Source: Clostridia bacterium | GTDB taxonomy: Bacteria; Bacillota; Clostridia; TANB77; CAG-508 | Length of the DNA: 33,657 bases | NCBI GenBank assembly: GCA_022794055.1 | Contig: JAAWEA010000039.1 | Coordinates: forward strand, 1-33,657 | Direction: 5' to 3' | Shown: positions 16,984-26,204 of the stretch, piece after piece | Position numbering within the stretch: the stretch's first letter is position 1 | Layout: every line of letters starts with the position of its first letter | The notes under the pieces: model-generated | Told to the model about the DNA's origin: nothing | The model's input: only the letters and a program-made list of their open reading frames with translations | The model's database searches: none | Program-made: the position numbers and the translations under genes

Positions 16984-19044
16984 TTAAATCTCTAATCTAT
17001 TCATAAATTTATCTTTTACTAATTCTTTTAATAGTTTATTTTCTTCTTTTTCTAATTTAGCATCATTATTAACAATTGTAATAGCTACCTCTTGTGCCAA
17101 TTTTAACATTTCTATATCTGTAAATAAATTCGCAATTTTAAAATCTGGAATACCATGTTGCATAGTTCCAAAAAAGTCTCCTGAACCTCTTAATTCTAAA
17201 TCTTTTTGAGATATAACAAATCCATCATTTGTATCACACATAACTTTCATTCTTTGTCTTGTATTTTCACCTTTTCCTTGATATTTTAGTATACAATAAG
17301 ATTGATATTCTCCTCTACCTACTCTCCCTCTTAATTGATGTAATTGTGCTAATCCAAATCTTTGAGCATCTTCTATTACCATAATGCTAGAATTAGGTAC
17401 ATCAACACCTACTTCAATAACAGTTGTAGAAATTAAAATTTGAATTTCTCCTTTTTTAAAACGTTCCATAATTTCGTCTTTTTCTTTTTGTTTCATCTTT
17501 CCATGTATATATTCTACAGTATATTTTGAAAATGTTTCTGACTTACATTTTTCATATAAAGTCATAACTGATTTTAAATCATTTTCTTCCTCTTCGCTAT
17601 CTTCTACTAAAGGACATACAATATAAGCTTGCCTTCCTTCTTCAATTTGTTTAATAACAAAGTTATTGACTCTTTCTTCTAACTGTTTAGTAACTGCAAA
17701 GGTTTCTATTTTTTTTCTATTTGGTGGTAATTCATCTATAATTGATATATCTAAGTCTCCATATAATATTAGTGCTAATGTTCTTGGTATAGGTGTTGCA
17801 GACATAACAAGTACATCTGGATTTTGACCCTTTTGTGCAATCTTAGTTCTTTGTTTTACACCAAAACGATGTTGTTCATCTGTTACCACTAAACCTAAGT
17901 TCTTAAATTTCACATTATCTTCAAGCATTGCATGAGTTCCAATTAAAACATCAATTTCTCCATTTTCTAACTTCTCCAATATTTCTATTTTTTTACTTTT
18001 AGTAATTCCTGATATCAATAATTCACATTTAATATCAAATTGATTTAATATTTTTTGAAAATTTACTAAATGCTGAGTTGCTAAAATTGCTGTTGGTGCA
18101 AGTACTGCTACTTGGTATCTAGATTTAACTGCTTTATATGATGCAGTCATTGCTACTACTGTTTTTCCTGAACCAACATCTCCTTGCAATAATCTATTCA
18201 TTGCTTTATCTGATTCCATATTATTATCAATTTCTTCTAATACTCTTAACTGTGCCTTTGTTAGCTTAAATGGTAAAGATTGAATAACATCTGACATATA
18301 AACATTTTTATCAAATTCAATTCCTTTTTGTTCTGTTAAATTATTATTTTTTAATTGTAATAATGCTAATTGAGTTGATAATAATTCCTCAAACACTAAT
18401 CTATTTCTAGCCATTTTAAAATCTTCAAATTCTTTTGGAAAATGAATATTATTTGTTGCTTTATTTATATCTTCTAAATAATATTTATCTAATAAATATT
18501 GTGGTAATGTTTCCTCTAGACCACCTTGTTTTTTTACATCTTCTAAACCATTTTCTATTATTTTTCTAATTGTATTTTGTGTAAGTTGATAAGTTAATGG
18601 ATAAATTGGTATAATTTTTCCTGTATTATTTTTCTTTTCTATTTCATCAAATACAGGTGCATTAACTTCTATTCTTCCAAATTTATTATGTATCTTTCCA
18701 TAAAATCTATACTTTTTTCCAATTTCAAATTTATTTTTTAAGTAACTTTGATTAAACCAAGTTATAGTTGCAATGCCCGATTCATCTCTTACTTGAAGCT
18801 TTTGCATTGTTTTTTTATTTCTTAATCTCGTATCTGTTAATCTTGATGTTGCTATAACTTCTATTGTTGCTTCTTCTCCATCGTAACATTCATATAATTC
18901 TTTTGGTTTACTTCTATCTTGATAATCTCTTGGATAATATGTAATTAAATCTTTTAGTGTAAAAATTCCAATTTTATTTAAAAGTTGAACTCTATTTGGA
19001 CCAACTCCTTTTATATATTTTACATCTTTTTCTAGTTCTATCAT
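16984..19044 (-). CDS. recG: ATP-dependent DNA helicase RecG
   Basis: Remodels stalled replication forks and Holliday junctions. 686 residues, the normal length. The N-terminal wedge/OB domain is followed by a helicase core with Walker A LLQGDVGSGKTVVA, DEQHRFGVKQR (DExH), SATPIPRTLALILYGD, STTVIEVGVDVPNS and the arginine finger RGRVGRG, then the RecG-specific LKLAQEVA C-terminus. It sits in a run of genes with short gaps: tsaD, metallophosphoesterase, recG, yihY. Confidence 0.97.
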   Translation of the reverse strand: MIELEKDVKYIKGVGPNRVQLLNKIGIFTLKDLITYYPRDYQDRSKPKELYECYDGEEATIEVIATSRLTDTRLRNKKTMQKLQVRDESGIATITWFNQSYLKNKFEIGKKYRFYGKIHNKFGRIEVNAPVFDEIEKKNNTGKIIPIYPLTYQLTQNTIRKIIENGLEDVKKQGGLEETLPQYLLDKYYLEDINKATNNIHFPKEFEDFKMARNRLVFEELLSTQLALLQLKNNNLTEQKGIEFDKNVYMSDVIQSLPFKLTKAQLRVLEEIDNNMESDKAMNRLLQGDVGSGKTVVAMTASYKAVKSRYQVAVLAPTAILATQHLVNFQKILNQFDIKCELLISGITKSKKIEILEKLENGEIDVLIGTHAMLEDNVKFKNLGLVVTDEQHRFGVKQRTKIAQKGQNPDVLVMSATPIPRTLALILYGDLDISIIDELPPNRKKIETFAVTKQLEERVNNFVIKQIEEGRQAYIVCPLVEDSEEEENDLKSVMTLYEKCKSETFSKYTVEYIHGKMKQKEKDEIMERFKKGEIQILISTTVIEVGVDVPNSSIMVIEDAQRFGLAQLHQLRGRVGRGEYQSYCILKYQGKGENTRQRMKVMCDTNDGFVISQKDLELRGSGDFFGTMQHGIPDFKIANLFTDIEMLKLAQEVAITIVNNDAKLEKEENKLLKELVKDKFMNRLEI

Positions 19045-19060
19045 TTGTTCCTCCTGATTA

Positions 19061-19756
19061 TCATTTTATTTTTGTTAACTTAAAATCTACTCCATCACTA
19101 CTAACTAATTTATATTCAATTCCATCAATTATTCCTTCTAAAGCCTCTTGGATTGATATTGAATGTAAATGACCATAATAACATTTTTTGATATTATATT
19201 TTTTTAAAACATTTATATATTCTGTATTTTGATAATTTTTTGTAATTGGTGGATAGTGCATAAATGCAATTATTTCTTTCTCATTTCCATATTCTTTAAT
19301 TCCATTACTAATAGAAAGTTCTAATCTATCTGCTTCTCTTTTTGTTAATCTTTTATCTTCTAAATCTTCTGATAAAATCCAACCTCTAGTTCCTACAATT
19401 ATTTTATTTTCTATTTCATAGCTATTATTGTGTAAAAAATCTATATTTGCAAAATTATTTTCTTTTAGGAATTTTCTCATGTTTGTTACTGTTGTCCACC
19501 AATAATCATGATTTCCTTTTAACAATATTTTTTTTCCTGGTAATTGATTTATAAATTCAAAGTCTTTTACTGTTTCTTCTAAATACATTGCCCAAGAAAA
19601 GTCTCCTGGCAATATTATATAATCTTCTTTTTTTACTTTTTTTAACCAATCTTCTTTTATTTTTTCTTCATAATTTTCCCAATTAGTTCCAAAAATATCC
19701 ATTGGCTTATCTGTACTAAATGATAAGTGCAAATCTGCTATTGTGTATATTGCCAT
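19061..19756 (-). CDS. Calcineurin-like metallophosphoesterase
   Basis: 231 residues with all the metal-binding motifs of the superfamily: DLHLSF (residues 8-13), GDFSWAM, GNHDYWW, MHYPP and YGHLH. This resembles the COG1768-type predicted phosphohydrolases. The substrate is unknown and there is no signal peptide, so a cytoplasmic role is likely. It is 15 bases from tsaD and 17 from recG, in one transcription unit. Confidence 0.88.
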   Translation of the reverse strand: MAIYTIADLHLSFSTDKPMDIFGTNWENYEEKIKEDWLKKVKKEDYIILPGDFSWAMYLEETVKDFEFINQLPGKKILLKGNHDYWWTTVTNMRKFLKENNFANIDFLHNNSYEIENKIIVGTRGWILSEDLEDKRLTKREADRLELSISNGIKEYGNEKEIIAFMHYPPITKNYQNTEYINVLKKYNIKKCYYGHLHSISIQEALEGIIDGIEYKLVSSDGVDFKLTKIK

Positions 19757-19770
19757 AGTTTCCTCTCTTT

Positions 19771-20763
19771 CTATAACTTTAAATTAGGTATAGCATTCAA
19801 ATCTAAAGAACTCTTCTTTCCATTAATAAAATTATAATATCCAGCTGAGGCAATCATAGCTGCATTATCTGTGCATAATTTTAAATCTGGCATATATACT
19901 TTTATTCCTTGTTCTTCTAAATCCAAAAACTCTTTTCTAATAAAACAATTTGCAGAAACTCCTCCTGCTAAAGCAATTGTATCAACTTTTATTTGTTTTA
20001 AAGCTTTTTTTGTATTTTCCATTAGCATTTCTGTTACAGCTTTTTCAAAACTTGCACATAAATCTTCTTTATTTATTTCTGGATTTTTATGATGTAAATT
20101 GATTACTGCTGTTTTTATTCCACTAAAACTAAAGTCTAAGTTATCAAAATGAGTTCTTGGTAATTCAATTGCATTTTGGTCTCCGTTTAGTGCCATTTTG
20201 TCGACTTTTGGTCCTCCTGGATATCCAAGTCCTACCACTCTAGCTACTTTATCAAATGCTTCTCCTATTGCATCATCTCTTGTTTTTCCTAATACTTCAA
20301 ATTCTGTATAATCTTTTACATGTATAAGTTGTGTGTTTCCTCCTGACATCATAACACATAAAAATGGTGGTTTTAAATCTTTGTGTGTTATATAATTTGC
20401 TGCAATATGTCCTTCTATATGATTTATTCCTACTAATGGTTTATTTATTGCAAAACTTAATGCTTTTGCATAAGAAAGTCCTACAAGTAATGCTCCTACT
20501 AGTCCTGGCCCATAAGTTGGTGTTATTGCATCTATGTCTTCAAATGATATGTTTGCCTCCTCTAGTGCTTTTTTTGTTACCCTTGATATTGCTTCTATGT
20601 GGTTTCTCGATGCTATCTCTGGCACAACTCCTCCATATTTTTCGTGGATTGGTATTTGTGTGTCTATTATATTTGCTAATATTTCTCTTCCATTTTTTAC
20701 TACTGCAACTGACGTTTCATCACAACTTGATTCAATTCCTAGTGTTATTATATCTTTTTTCAT
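19771..20763 (-). CDS. tsaD: tRNA N6-threonylcarbamoyladenosine synthesis protein TsaD
   Basis: Transfers the threonylcarbamoyl group to A37 of tRNAs reading ANN codons, with TsaB and TsaE. 330 residues, an ASKHA-fold protein: [14 protein letters not shown] at the start, [15 protein letters not shown], and the iron-binding histidines H115 and H119 in [11 protein letters not shown], then MMSGGNTQL and GGVSANCF. The start ATG has a weak AGGAGTAAG site. TsaB and TsaE are not in this window. Confidence 0.97.
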   Translation of the reverse strand: MKKDIITLGIESSCDETSVAVVKNGREILANIIDTQIPIHEKYGGVVPEIASRNHIEAISRVTKKALEEANISFEDIDAITPTYGPGLVGALLVGLSYAKALSFAINKPLVGINHIEGHIAANYITHKDLKPPFLCVMMSGGNTQLIHVKDYTEFEVLGKTRDDAIGEAFDKVARVVGLGYPGGPKVDKMALNGDQNAIELPRTHFDNLDFSFSGIKTAVINLHHKNPEINKEDLCASFEKAVTEMLMENTKKALKQIKVDTIALAGGVSANCFIRKEFLDLEEQGIKVYMPDLKLCTDNAAMIASAGYYNFINGKKSSLDLNAIPNLKL

Positions 20764-20869
20764 TTCTTACTCCTATTATTTTTTATTTATACAAAATTGT
20801 TTGTCTATGTAAAATTGTAATGCAATTTTCCTATACAATAAAAATAGGGAAAATTTCTGCCCTCTTCCC

Positions 20870-21640
20870 CTACATTCTAAATATTAATTTTCCTAAAGAA
20901 AATACTCCACTGCTAATTCCATCGATTATTGGACTTATAATCATTCCTGATATTCTAGTTACAAACATAACTACAAATATTATATAAAATATTTGCTCAT
21001 TATTTATAAACCATCGTTTTGCTTTATATGGCAAAAATGGCATAATAATTTTTGAACCATCTAATGGTGGTAGTGGTATTAAATTAAATACTCCTAGTCC
21101 AATATTTATTGTTACTGCATATAATAATATCTTTACTATTATCTCTATAGTTATATTTGATGCACTTATTAAAAAGCCAAAATCAGACATAATAATTGCT
21201 GTGTTAGTTGCTTTTGCAACTCCAAACATTACTATTGCTAGTACAATGGCTAATATAAAATTCATTAAAGGTCCAGCAGCTGAAACAATTGCTTCTCCTT
21301 TTTCCATTGTCATTTTTCTTGAATATTTTGTTGGATTTACATGAACTGGTTTTCCCCATCCAAATCCTGCTACTAATAACATTAGTGTTCCTATTGGGTC
21401 TAAATGGTCAAATGGATTTAGACTAAGTCTTCCTTCATTTTTTGCTGTGTCATCTCCTAATTTGTATGCTGCATATCCATGTGCAAATTCATGAAATGTA
21501 ATTGCTACTAATACTCCTGGTGCCGTTAATAATAGTATTATTAGTGCTTGTGGGGTAGCAATATATTGTACTATTACTGCTAATAGCATTACTCCTGCTA
21601 TTATATACATTGTTTTTTTATCAAATGAAAAATTAAACAT
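20870..21640 (-). CDS. Site-2 protease family (M50) zinc metalloprotease
   Basis: 256 residues and at least five membrane segments. The zinc site is HEFAHGYAAYKLGDDTA (HExxH) with a second motif NIGLGVFNLIPLPPLDGSK (the NPDG-like block of M50 enzymes). DHLDPIGTL and GKPVHVNP in the loop are common in the YwhC-type group. Intramembrane proteolysis of an unknown substrate; sporulation pro-sigma-K cleavage is a different subgroup. It has its own promoter and is followed by a 106-base gap with no clear terminator before tsaD. Confidence 0.9.
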   Translation of the reverse strand: MFNFSFDKKTMYIIAGVMLLAVIVQYIATPQALIILLLTAPGVLVAITFHEFAHGYAAYKLGDDTAKNEGRLSLNPFDHLDPIGTLMLLVAGFGWGKPVHVNPTKYSRKMTMEKGEAIVSAAGPLMNFILAIVLAIVMFGVAKATNTAIIMSDFGFLISASNITIEIIVKILLYAVTINIGLGVFNLIPLPPLDGSKIIMPFLPYKAKRWFINNEQIFYIIFVVMFVTRISGMIISPIIDGISSGVFSLGKLIFRM

Positions 21641-21668
21641 TTTTTTCTCCTTGGCAATAATTTTTTTT

Positions 21669-21696
21669 ATTATATCATATTTTTTTTAATTATCAA
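21669..21696 (-). promoter_or_regulatory. Promoter of the M50 protease gene
   Basis: TTGATA, 16 bases, TATAAT on the minus strand, about 30 bases before the start. The binding site AAGGAG precedes the ATG. Confidence 0.6.
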
Positions 21697-21707
21697 TAAC
21701 TTCATTA

Positions 21708-22901
21708 TTATTTTAAATACATAATATTTATATCCACATAAGTATCTATTCCATCAATTTTACCAGTATCGCACATTTGCCACAAAAAATAATCTCCATC
21801 ATAATTAGTTTTAGCTGTATAATGTGCAAGCCAAGTATCATATTTTGAAGGATACCATATATCTTTTAAATATGATTCACTTCCATATAACATAGCTTTA
21901 TATCCATTATCTGTTATTTTGTTAAGAAATGTATTAGCTACTTTATTTATAGTATAAAAACTCATACCAGTTGTATTAAAAGAAGTCCAACTCTCCCAAT
22001 CAAAAGCTATTGGTAAATCTATTTCATAATCTGAAAGTTGCTCTGTAACCCATTGTGCTTGCTCAGTTGCTTGTTCCGCTGTTCTTGCATAAGAATAAAA
22101 ATAAATTCCTACTGGCAAACCAACCGCTTTTGCCCCTTCTATGTTCTGTGTAAAATATGGATCTATTACATTTTCTCCATCATATTCAGTTTGATATCCA
22201 ACTCTTATAATAGCAAATTCTACTCCTGAATTTTTCACTTTTTCCCAATCAATTTCTTCTTGCCATTTAGATACATCAATTCCTATTTTTGTGTTTTCTG
22301 TTTTATAATTATTTATAATATCATTTAAATAATTATCTTTACGAGTAGTCTTTGGTGGTGTTGTAGGCTTTTCAATTACATGTAATACAAAGTCTTTACT
22401 TGTTTTATTATTACTTGAATCAGTTACAACATAAGTTAAATTATAATCTCCAATAGTATTGAAATCATATTCTCCTATTATTTCTCTTGATGGGTTATCA
22501 TCAATATTATCTCCACTTAATAAAACATCTTCTAGTTTTTTTTCATATCCTACTTCTACAGTATAAGAACTTCCACTAAAAATTTGTGGCTTTGTTTTAT
22601 CAACTACTGTTATTGTAAAATTGGCTTTTCTTTTCTTATTTCGTATATTTAAAAATTCAAAAGATACTTCCTTTTGTCCTAAGTATTCAGTATCAATTTT
22701 ATAATTTTCAAGTAATGTTCCATTTAGATTTTCAATAAAATCAGATATTTTTACATCTTTTCCAAATTCAACTGTTAAATCTTCAGATAAAGTAACTGCC
22801 TCTGCATCAATCCTTTTGTTTTCTTTTATGTCTAAATATAGCCATATTCCAATTGTAATTATAATTATCAATATTATAATTAATAATATTCTTTTTTTCA
22901 T
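21708..22901 (-). CDS. GH25 lysozyme with N-terminal anchor and Ig-like domains
   Basis: 397 residues. A membrane anchor (LLIIILIIIITIGIWLYL, residues 5-22) leads to two bacterial Ig-like repeats, the second with KPQIFSGSSYTVEVG and DNPSREIIGEYDFNTIGDYN, resembling the DUF5011 fold, then a proline-threonine linker. From about residue 203 the GH25 (Chalaropsis-type) muramidase domain begins: KIGIDVSKWQEEIDWEKVK, VGIYFYSYARTAEQA, and the catalytic block PIAFDWESW. It cleaves peptidoglycan at the cell surface. It lies 13 bases after a PHP gene, and the M50 protease gene downstream has its own promoter. Confidence 0.93.
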   Translation of the reverse strand: MKKRILLIIILIIIITIGIWLYLDIKENKRIDAEAVTLSEDLTVEFGKDVKISDFIENLNGTLLENYKIDTEYLGQKEVSFEFLNIRNKKRKANFTITVVDKTKPQIFSGSSYTVEVGYEKKLEDVLLSGDNIDDNPSREIIGEYDFNTIGDYNLTYVVTDSSNNKTSKDFVLHVIEKPTTPPKTTRKDNYLNDIINNYKTENTKIGIDVSKWQEEIDWEKVKNSGVEFAIIRVGYQTEYDGENVIDPYFTQNIEGAKAVGLPVGIYFYSYARTAEQATEQAQWVTEQLSDYEIDLPIAFDWESWTSFNTTGMSFYTINKVANTFLNKITDNGYKAMLYGSESYLKDIWYPSKYDTWLAHYTAKTNYDGDYFLWQMCDTGKIDGIDTYVDINIMYLK

Positions 22902-22914
22902 AAGCTCTCCTTTG

Positions 22915-23808
22915 TTATTTGGTTAAATTTGAAATTATTTCGTCAATAACTTCATCATTTAAAATGAAATTTGTATTCTTAAATCCAATTTCTGGTCTAA
23001 TTCCATCTTTATTATGAAAGTCAGAACCTGCTGTTACAAATAAATTGTTTTCTTTTGCAAATTTATTCCATTTTTCTGTTTCATCTATTTTTCTATTATT
23101 ATAATCAACATATAAATAATTTGCTTCTAATCCATCTGGTTTCATTTCATTTATAATATTTAAAATATCACTATCTTCTAAACCATCTTCATGAATGTAT
23201 GCAACTGGATGTGCTAAAACAACTTTACCATTAGCAGATTTTATAATATCTGATGCTTCTTTTGGTGTAACTGTTTCTTTTTTTACATAAGCTGGACAGT
23301 TTTCATTCATTACTGTTTCAATAAATTCTCCCTTATTAGGAATATGCCCAAAATTTTTCAAAAGTAATCTTTGATTTTCTTTATTATTTATAACATCTAA
23401 TGATATATGTGCTTTTGTAACTGCATCTATTTTATCAAGTTCTTCAACATTTATAATATAACCTAATTCATTTAATTTTTTTGCTACTTTATATAAATAA
23501 TCATGTCTAGCATTTCTAATTTTATAAAGCTTTTCTTTTAATTGTTTATCATTCAAATCAAAATTATATCCTAATATATGTATACCATTTTTATTAGTTT
23601 TAGTTGATATCTCAACTGCATTTATTATTTTTATTTTTTTACTTTCTGCATAATTAAAAAGTTCATCATTATAGGCATCAATAGAATCATGGTCTGCTAT
23701 TGCAATTACTGAAACCCCATTTTTATAAGCTTCATCTATTACATCTTTTGGAGTTAGTGTTCCATCTGATATTGTTGTATGGATATGTAAATCTATTCTT
23801 CTAATCAT
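22915..23808 (-). CDS. PHP-domain phosphoesterase (YciV/TrpH-like)
   Basis: 297 residues. PHP metal-binding motifs: DLHIHTTISDGTLTP near the start, ADHDSIDAY, NAVEIST, LAHPVAYIHEDG and GSDFHNKDG. This matches the RNase AM (YciV/TrpH) group of PHP phosphoesterases, which act on 3',5'-nucleoside bisphosphates or 5' RNA ends. The start is ATG with a weak GGAAAAAC site. It is 28 bases from the upstream Cys-rich protein gene and 13 from the GH25 gene, so all three are probably co-transcribed. Confidence 0.85.
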   Translation of the reverse strand: MIRRIDLHIHTTISDGTLTPKDVIDEAYKNGVSVIAIADHDSIDAYNDELFNYAESKKIKIINAVEISTKTNKNGIHILGYNFDLNDKQLKEKLYKIRNARHDYLYKVAKKLNELGYIINVEELDKIDAVTKAHISLDVINNKENQRLLLKNFGHIPNKGEFIETVMNENCPAYVKKETVTPKEASDIIKSANGKVVLAHPVAYIHEDGLEDSDILNIINEMKPDGLEANYLYVDYNNRKIDETEKWNKFAKENNLFVTAGSDFHNKDGIRPEIGFKNTNFILNDEVIDEIISNLTK

Positions 23809-23836
23809 ATTTGTTTTTCCTTTTCTATATTTTTAT

Positions 23837-24841
23837 TTATAATGAAATTTCATCATCCTCTTTTTTTGTTCTAATTGATTTCCATTCACTAATTTTTTTC
23901 TTGAAAATTTCTTCTAATGCTATTGATTGAAACCTCCTAAAATTTGCTTCAGTAGCAGAATTTAAAAGAAATGCAAATAACTCTTCTTCAGTATATTCTG
24001 TTGATATTTTACCTCTTGCTTCATCTAAATTTTTTTGTAATTCTTCAGTGAAATTAAATGCTGTGAAAGCAGATAAAAAGTCGTAAATAAAATTATATGC
24101 TTCGTCATCATACTGCCATTGTTTTCTATATGATTTTGGATGAATAGGTAAATAAGGAATTCTTTCTTCTTTTTTTGCTTGACTTAATTCTTCTGGCACT
24201 TGTATAATTAAATCTTTTAATTTTGAATATTCTATAATATGTGCATCTATAGGCAAATATATGTCTGGTCTTTCACCTTGTTTTAGCATTTCAGAAATTT
24301 TTGCTACTTCTTCTAAGGTAGAAAGTGGATTTTTATCTGAAGTGTACATTTTATTTTTTTCTAATAATTTACTCATTTCTGCTTCCGCTTCTGATACACA
24401 TCCATCTTCACATACAATCCACATATCAAGATCTGGTAATCTGTTCATTATTTTTCTAGGTTTTAATTCATCTATCATATTGGGACACGGTTTACAAACA
24501 GTTTTTAAATCTGGCATTTGTGAGTATTTTCTTGTTAAACAAGATTCACATTTCCATATAGATTTTTGTATTCTTATTCCATCTCTTACTAATATTCTGT
24601 TATATCTTATTTGTTCTTCTATAATTGGTATTGTTCCTTTTAAATCTTGGTTTAAAGCATAAAATGGATATCCTGTTCCAAATGACCCTCTATTTACACC
24701 AACCTTTGAAACTACCATATTAAATGTTTCTATATTCCAAATTAAATATTTTCTTTTTAATTCTGAATTAACTTGTTCAAAATCTGTTGATGCTTTTTCA
24801 GTTTTTTCTGTTATTTCTTTTATTGTATAATCTTCTTTCAC
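23837..24841 (-). CDS. Unrecognised Cys-rich protein, possible zinc binding
   Basis: 334 residues; I do not recognise the family. The start is GTG, chosen because TTAGGTGATG lies just before it. Residues 98-119 hold two CxxC pairs (CESC...CKPC), a zinc-ribbon-like arrangement, and a further pair C144/C148 follows in DMWIVCEDGC. Other notable stretches are GVNRGSFGTGYPFYALNQ, LPIHPKSYRKQW and a C-terminal acidic, helical region. There is no signal peptide or membrane segment, so it is likely cytoplasmic. Its gene precedes the PHP phosphoesterase and GH25 genes. Function unknown. Confidence 0.6.
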   Translation of the reverse strand: MKEDYTIKEITEKTEKASTDFEQVNSELKRKYLIWNIETFNMVVSKVGVNRGSFGTGYPFYALNQDLKGTIPIIEEQIRYNRILVRDGIRIQKSIWKCESCLTRKYSQMPDLKTVCKPCPNMIDELKPRKIMNRLPDLDMWIVCEDGCVSEAEAEMSKLLEKNKMYTSDKNPLSTLEEVAKISEMLKQGERPDIYLPIDAHIIEYSKLKDLIIQVPEELSQAKKEERIPYLPIHPKSYRKQWQYDDEAYNFIYDFLSAFTAFNFTEELQKNLDEARGKISTEYTEEELFAFLLNSATEANFRRFQSIALEEIFKKKISEWKSIRTKKEDDEISL

Positions 24842-24937
24842 TTCATCACCTAACTTAATTTTATTTTACTTTTTCATCTTCAATTTCACTTATGGTTATT
24901 TTTTAATTTTATATAATCATGACTAAAATAAATTTAT

Positions 24938-25882
24938 TTACATTACAAATAGCAACACCATATATATAACATACAGAATTAAATAAACAATTCCATTTAT
25001 ACGACTCATCTCATTTTTCTTATCTGTATATGGGAATAGAGCTAAAATAAAGGTTGCTAAAATTAGTATTGCCATCTGTACATTATATGAACTGCTACAA
25101 TTAATTGGTCTAATAATTCCAGAAACTCCAATAATCAATAATATATTGAATATATTTGAACCTATAATATTTCCAATTGCTATATCTGCATCTTTTTTTA
25201 TTGCTGCTGTAACACTTGTTACAAGTTCTGGCAGACTTGTCCCTATTGCAATTATTGTTAAACTGATTACTTTCTCACTTATATTAAAATATTCTGCTAA
25301 AATTTTACTGTTTTCAACTATAAAGTCTCCCCCAAACTTCAACCCTATAATTCCTAATATTATATAAATAATATATATTATTGTGCTTTTTTTATTATAA
25401 GTTTCTAGTTCCAGTATTGGTTCTTGTGTTCCTTTTTTCCCCATATAAATAGTGTATCCAATAAATGCCATAAATAATGTTATAAGTATAATTGCATCAG
25501 TTCTTGAAATTCCTCCACCTACATTATATAACACCATAAATATTATAGTAATTATTAAACACATTGGTATTTCTATAAATTTTGTTTGTTTTTTGAAGGC
25601 AATTGGAAATATTACTGTAGATAAACCTAAAATCAATAGTAAATTACAAATATTACTCCCTATTACATTTCCTAATGCCATATCTTGATAACCTTTTATA
25701 CCAGATTCTACACTAACAAATAATTCTGGCATTGATGTTCCTATGGATACTATAGTTAATCCAATTATTATTTCTGGTATATGAAATTTTTTTGCTACTC
25801 CACTTGCTCCATCTACTAAAAAGTCTGCTCCTTTTATTAGTAATACAAATCCTATAATTATTAAAATTATATTTGTAATCAT
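24938..25882 (-). CDS. Calcium/sodium antiporter (CaCA family, YrbG-like)
   Basis: 314 residues with about ten membrane segments and the two inverted alpha-repeats of the CaCA superfamily: GADFLVDGASGVAKKF with SIGTSMPELFVSV and GNVIGSNICNLLLILG, and GGDFIVENSKILAEYF with AIGTSLPELVTSV and GNIIGSNIFNILLIIG. Acidic residues in GTS-PEL are the ion sites. Exchanges calcium or another cation for sodium or protons at the membrane. The start has an AGGAGGA site that overlaps the stop region of the methyltransferase remnant. Confidence 0.93.
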   Translation of the reverse strand: MITNIILIIIGFVLLIKGADFLVDGASGVAKKFHIPEIIIGLTIVSIGTSMPELFVSVESGIKGYQDMALGNVIGSNICNLLLILGLSTVIFPIAFKKQTKFIEIPMCLIITIIFMVLYNVGGGISRTDAIILITLFMAFIGYTIYMGKKGTQEPILELETYNKKSTIIYIIYIILGIIGLKFGGDFIVENSKILAEYFNISEKVISLTIIAIGTSLPELVTSVTAAIKKDADIAIGNIIGSNIFNILLIIGVSGIIRPINCSSSYNVQMAILILATFILALFPYTDKKNEMSRINGIVYLILYVIYMVLLFVM

Positions 25883-25893
25883 AAAATATCCTC

Positions 25894-26144
25894 CTATAAC
25901 TCAAAATACTTATATGTTCCAATGTTATTTTTCTTTATAACATTTATAGCAACTTCAGAATTATCTATTCCAATCCATTTTCTACCAAGTTTTTCTGCAC
26001 TCTTCAATGTAATTCCACTTCCAGCAAAACAATCCATTACTATACTATCATTATTAGAAGATTGCAAAATAATTTGTTCAAGCATTTGGTTATTTTTTCT
26101 GTTGGATATATTGGTTTTTGAGGATCTTTAAATTTCCATATATC
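25894..26144 (-). pseudogene. C-terminal remnant of an N6-adenine/N4-cytosine DNA methyltransferase
   Basis: An in-frame stretch from a TAG at 26145 to 25894 reads DIWKFKDPQKPIYPTEKNNQ and continues MLEQIILQSS. It then has motif I DCFAGSGITLKSAEKLGRKW and IGIDNSEVAI. This is the end of a beta-class methyltransferase of the type III/mod or similar group, which carries YPTEK and D-FxGSG near its C-terminus. The DPPY motif and the rest of the enzyme are missing and no start codon with a binding site precedes it. It is a remnant of a restriction-modification gene between lysS and the antiporter. Confidence 0.8.
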
Positions 26145-26204
26145 CTAAACTATTATGAATATTACTTATAATTTCATTTTTTTAATTGACATTTCCATAA
26201 ATAA

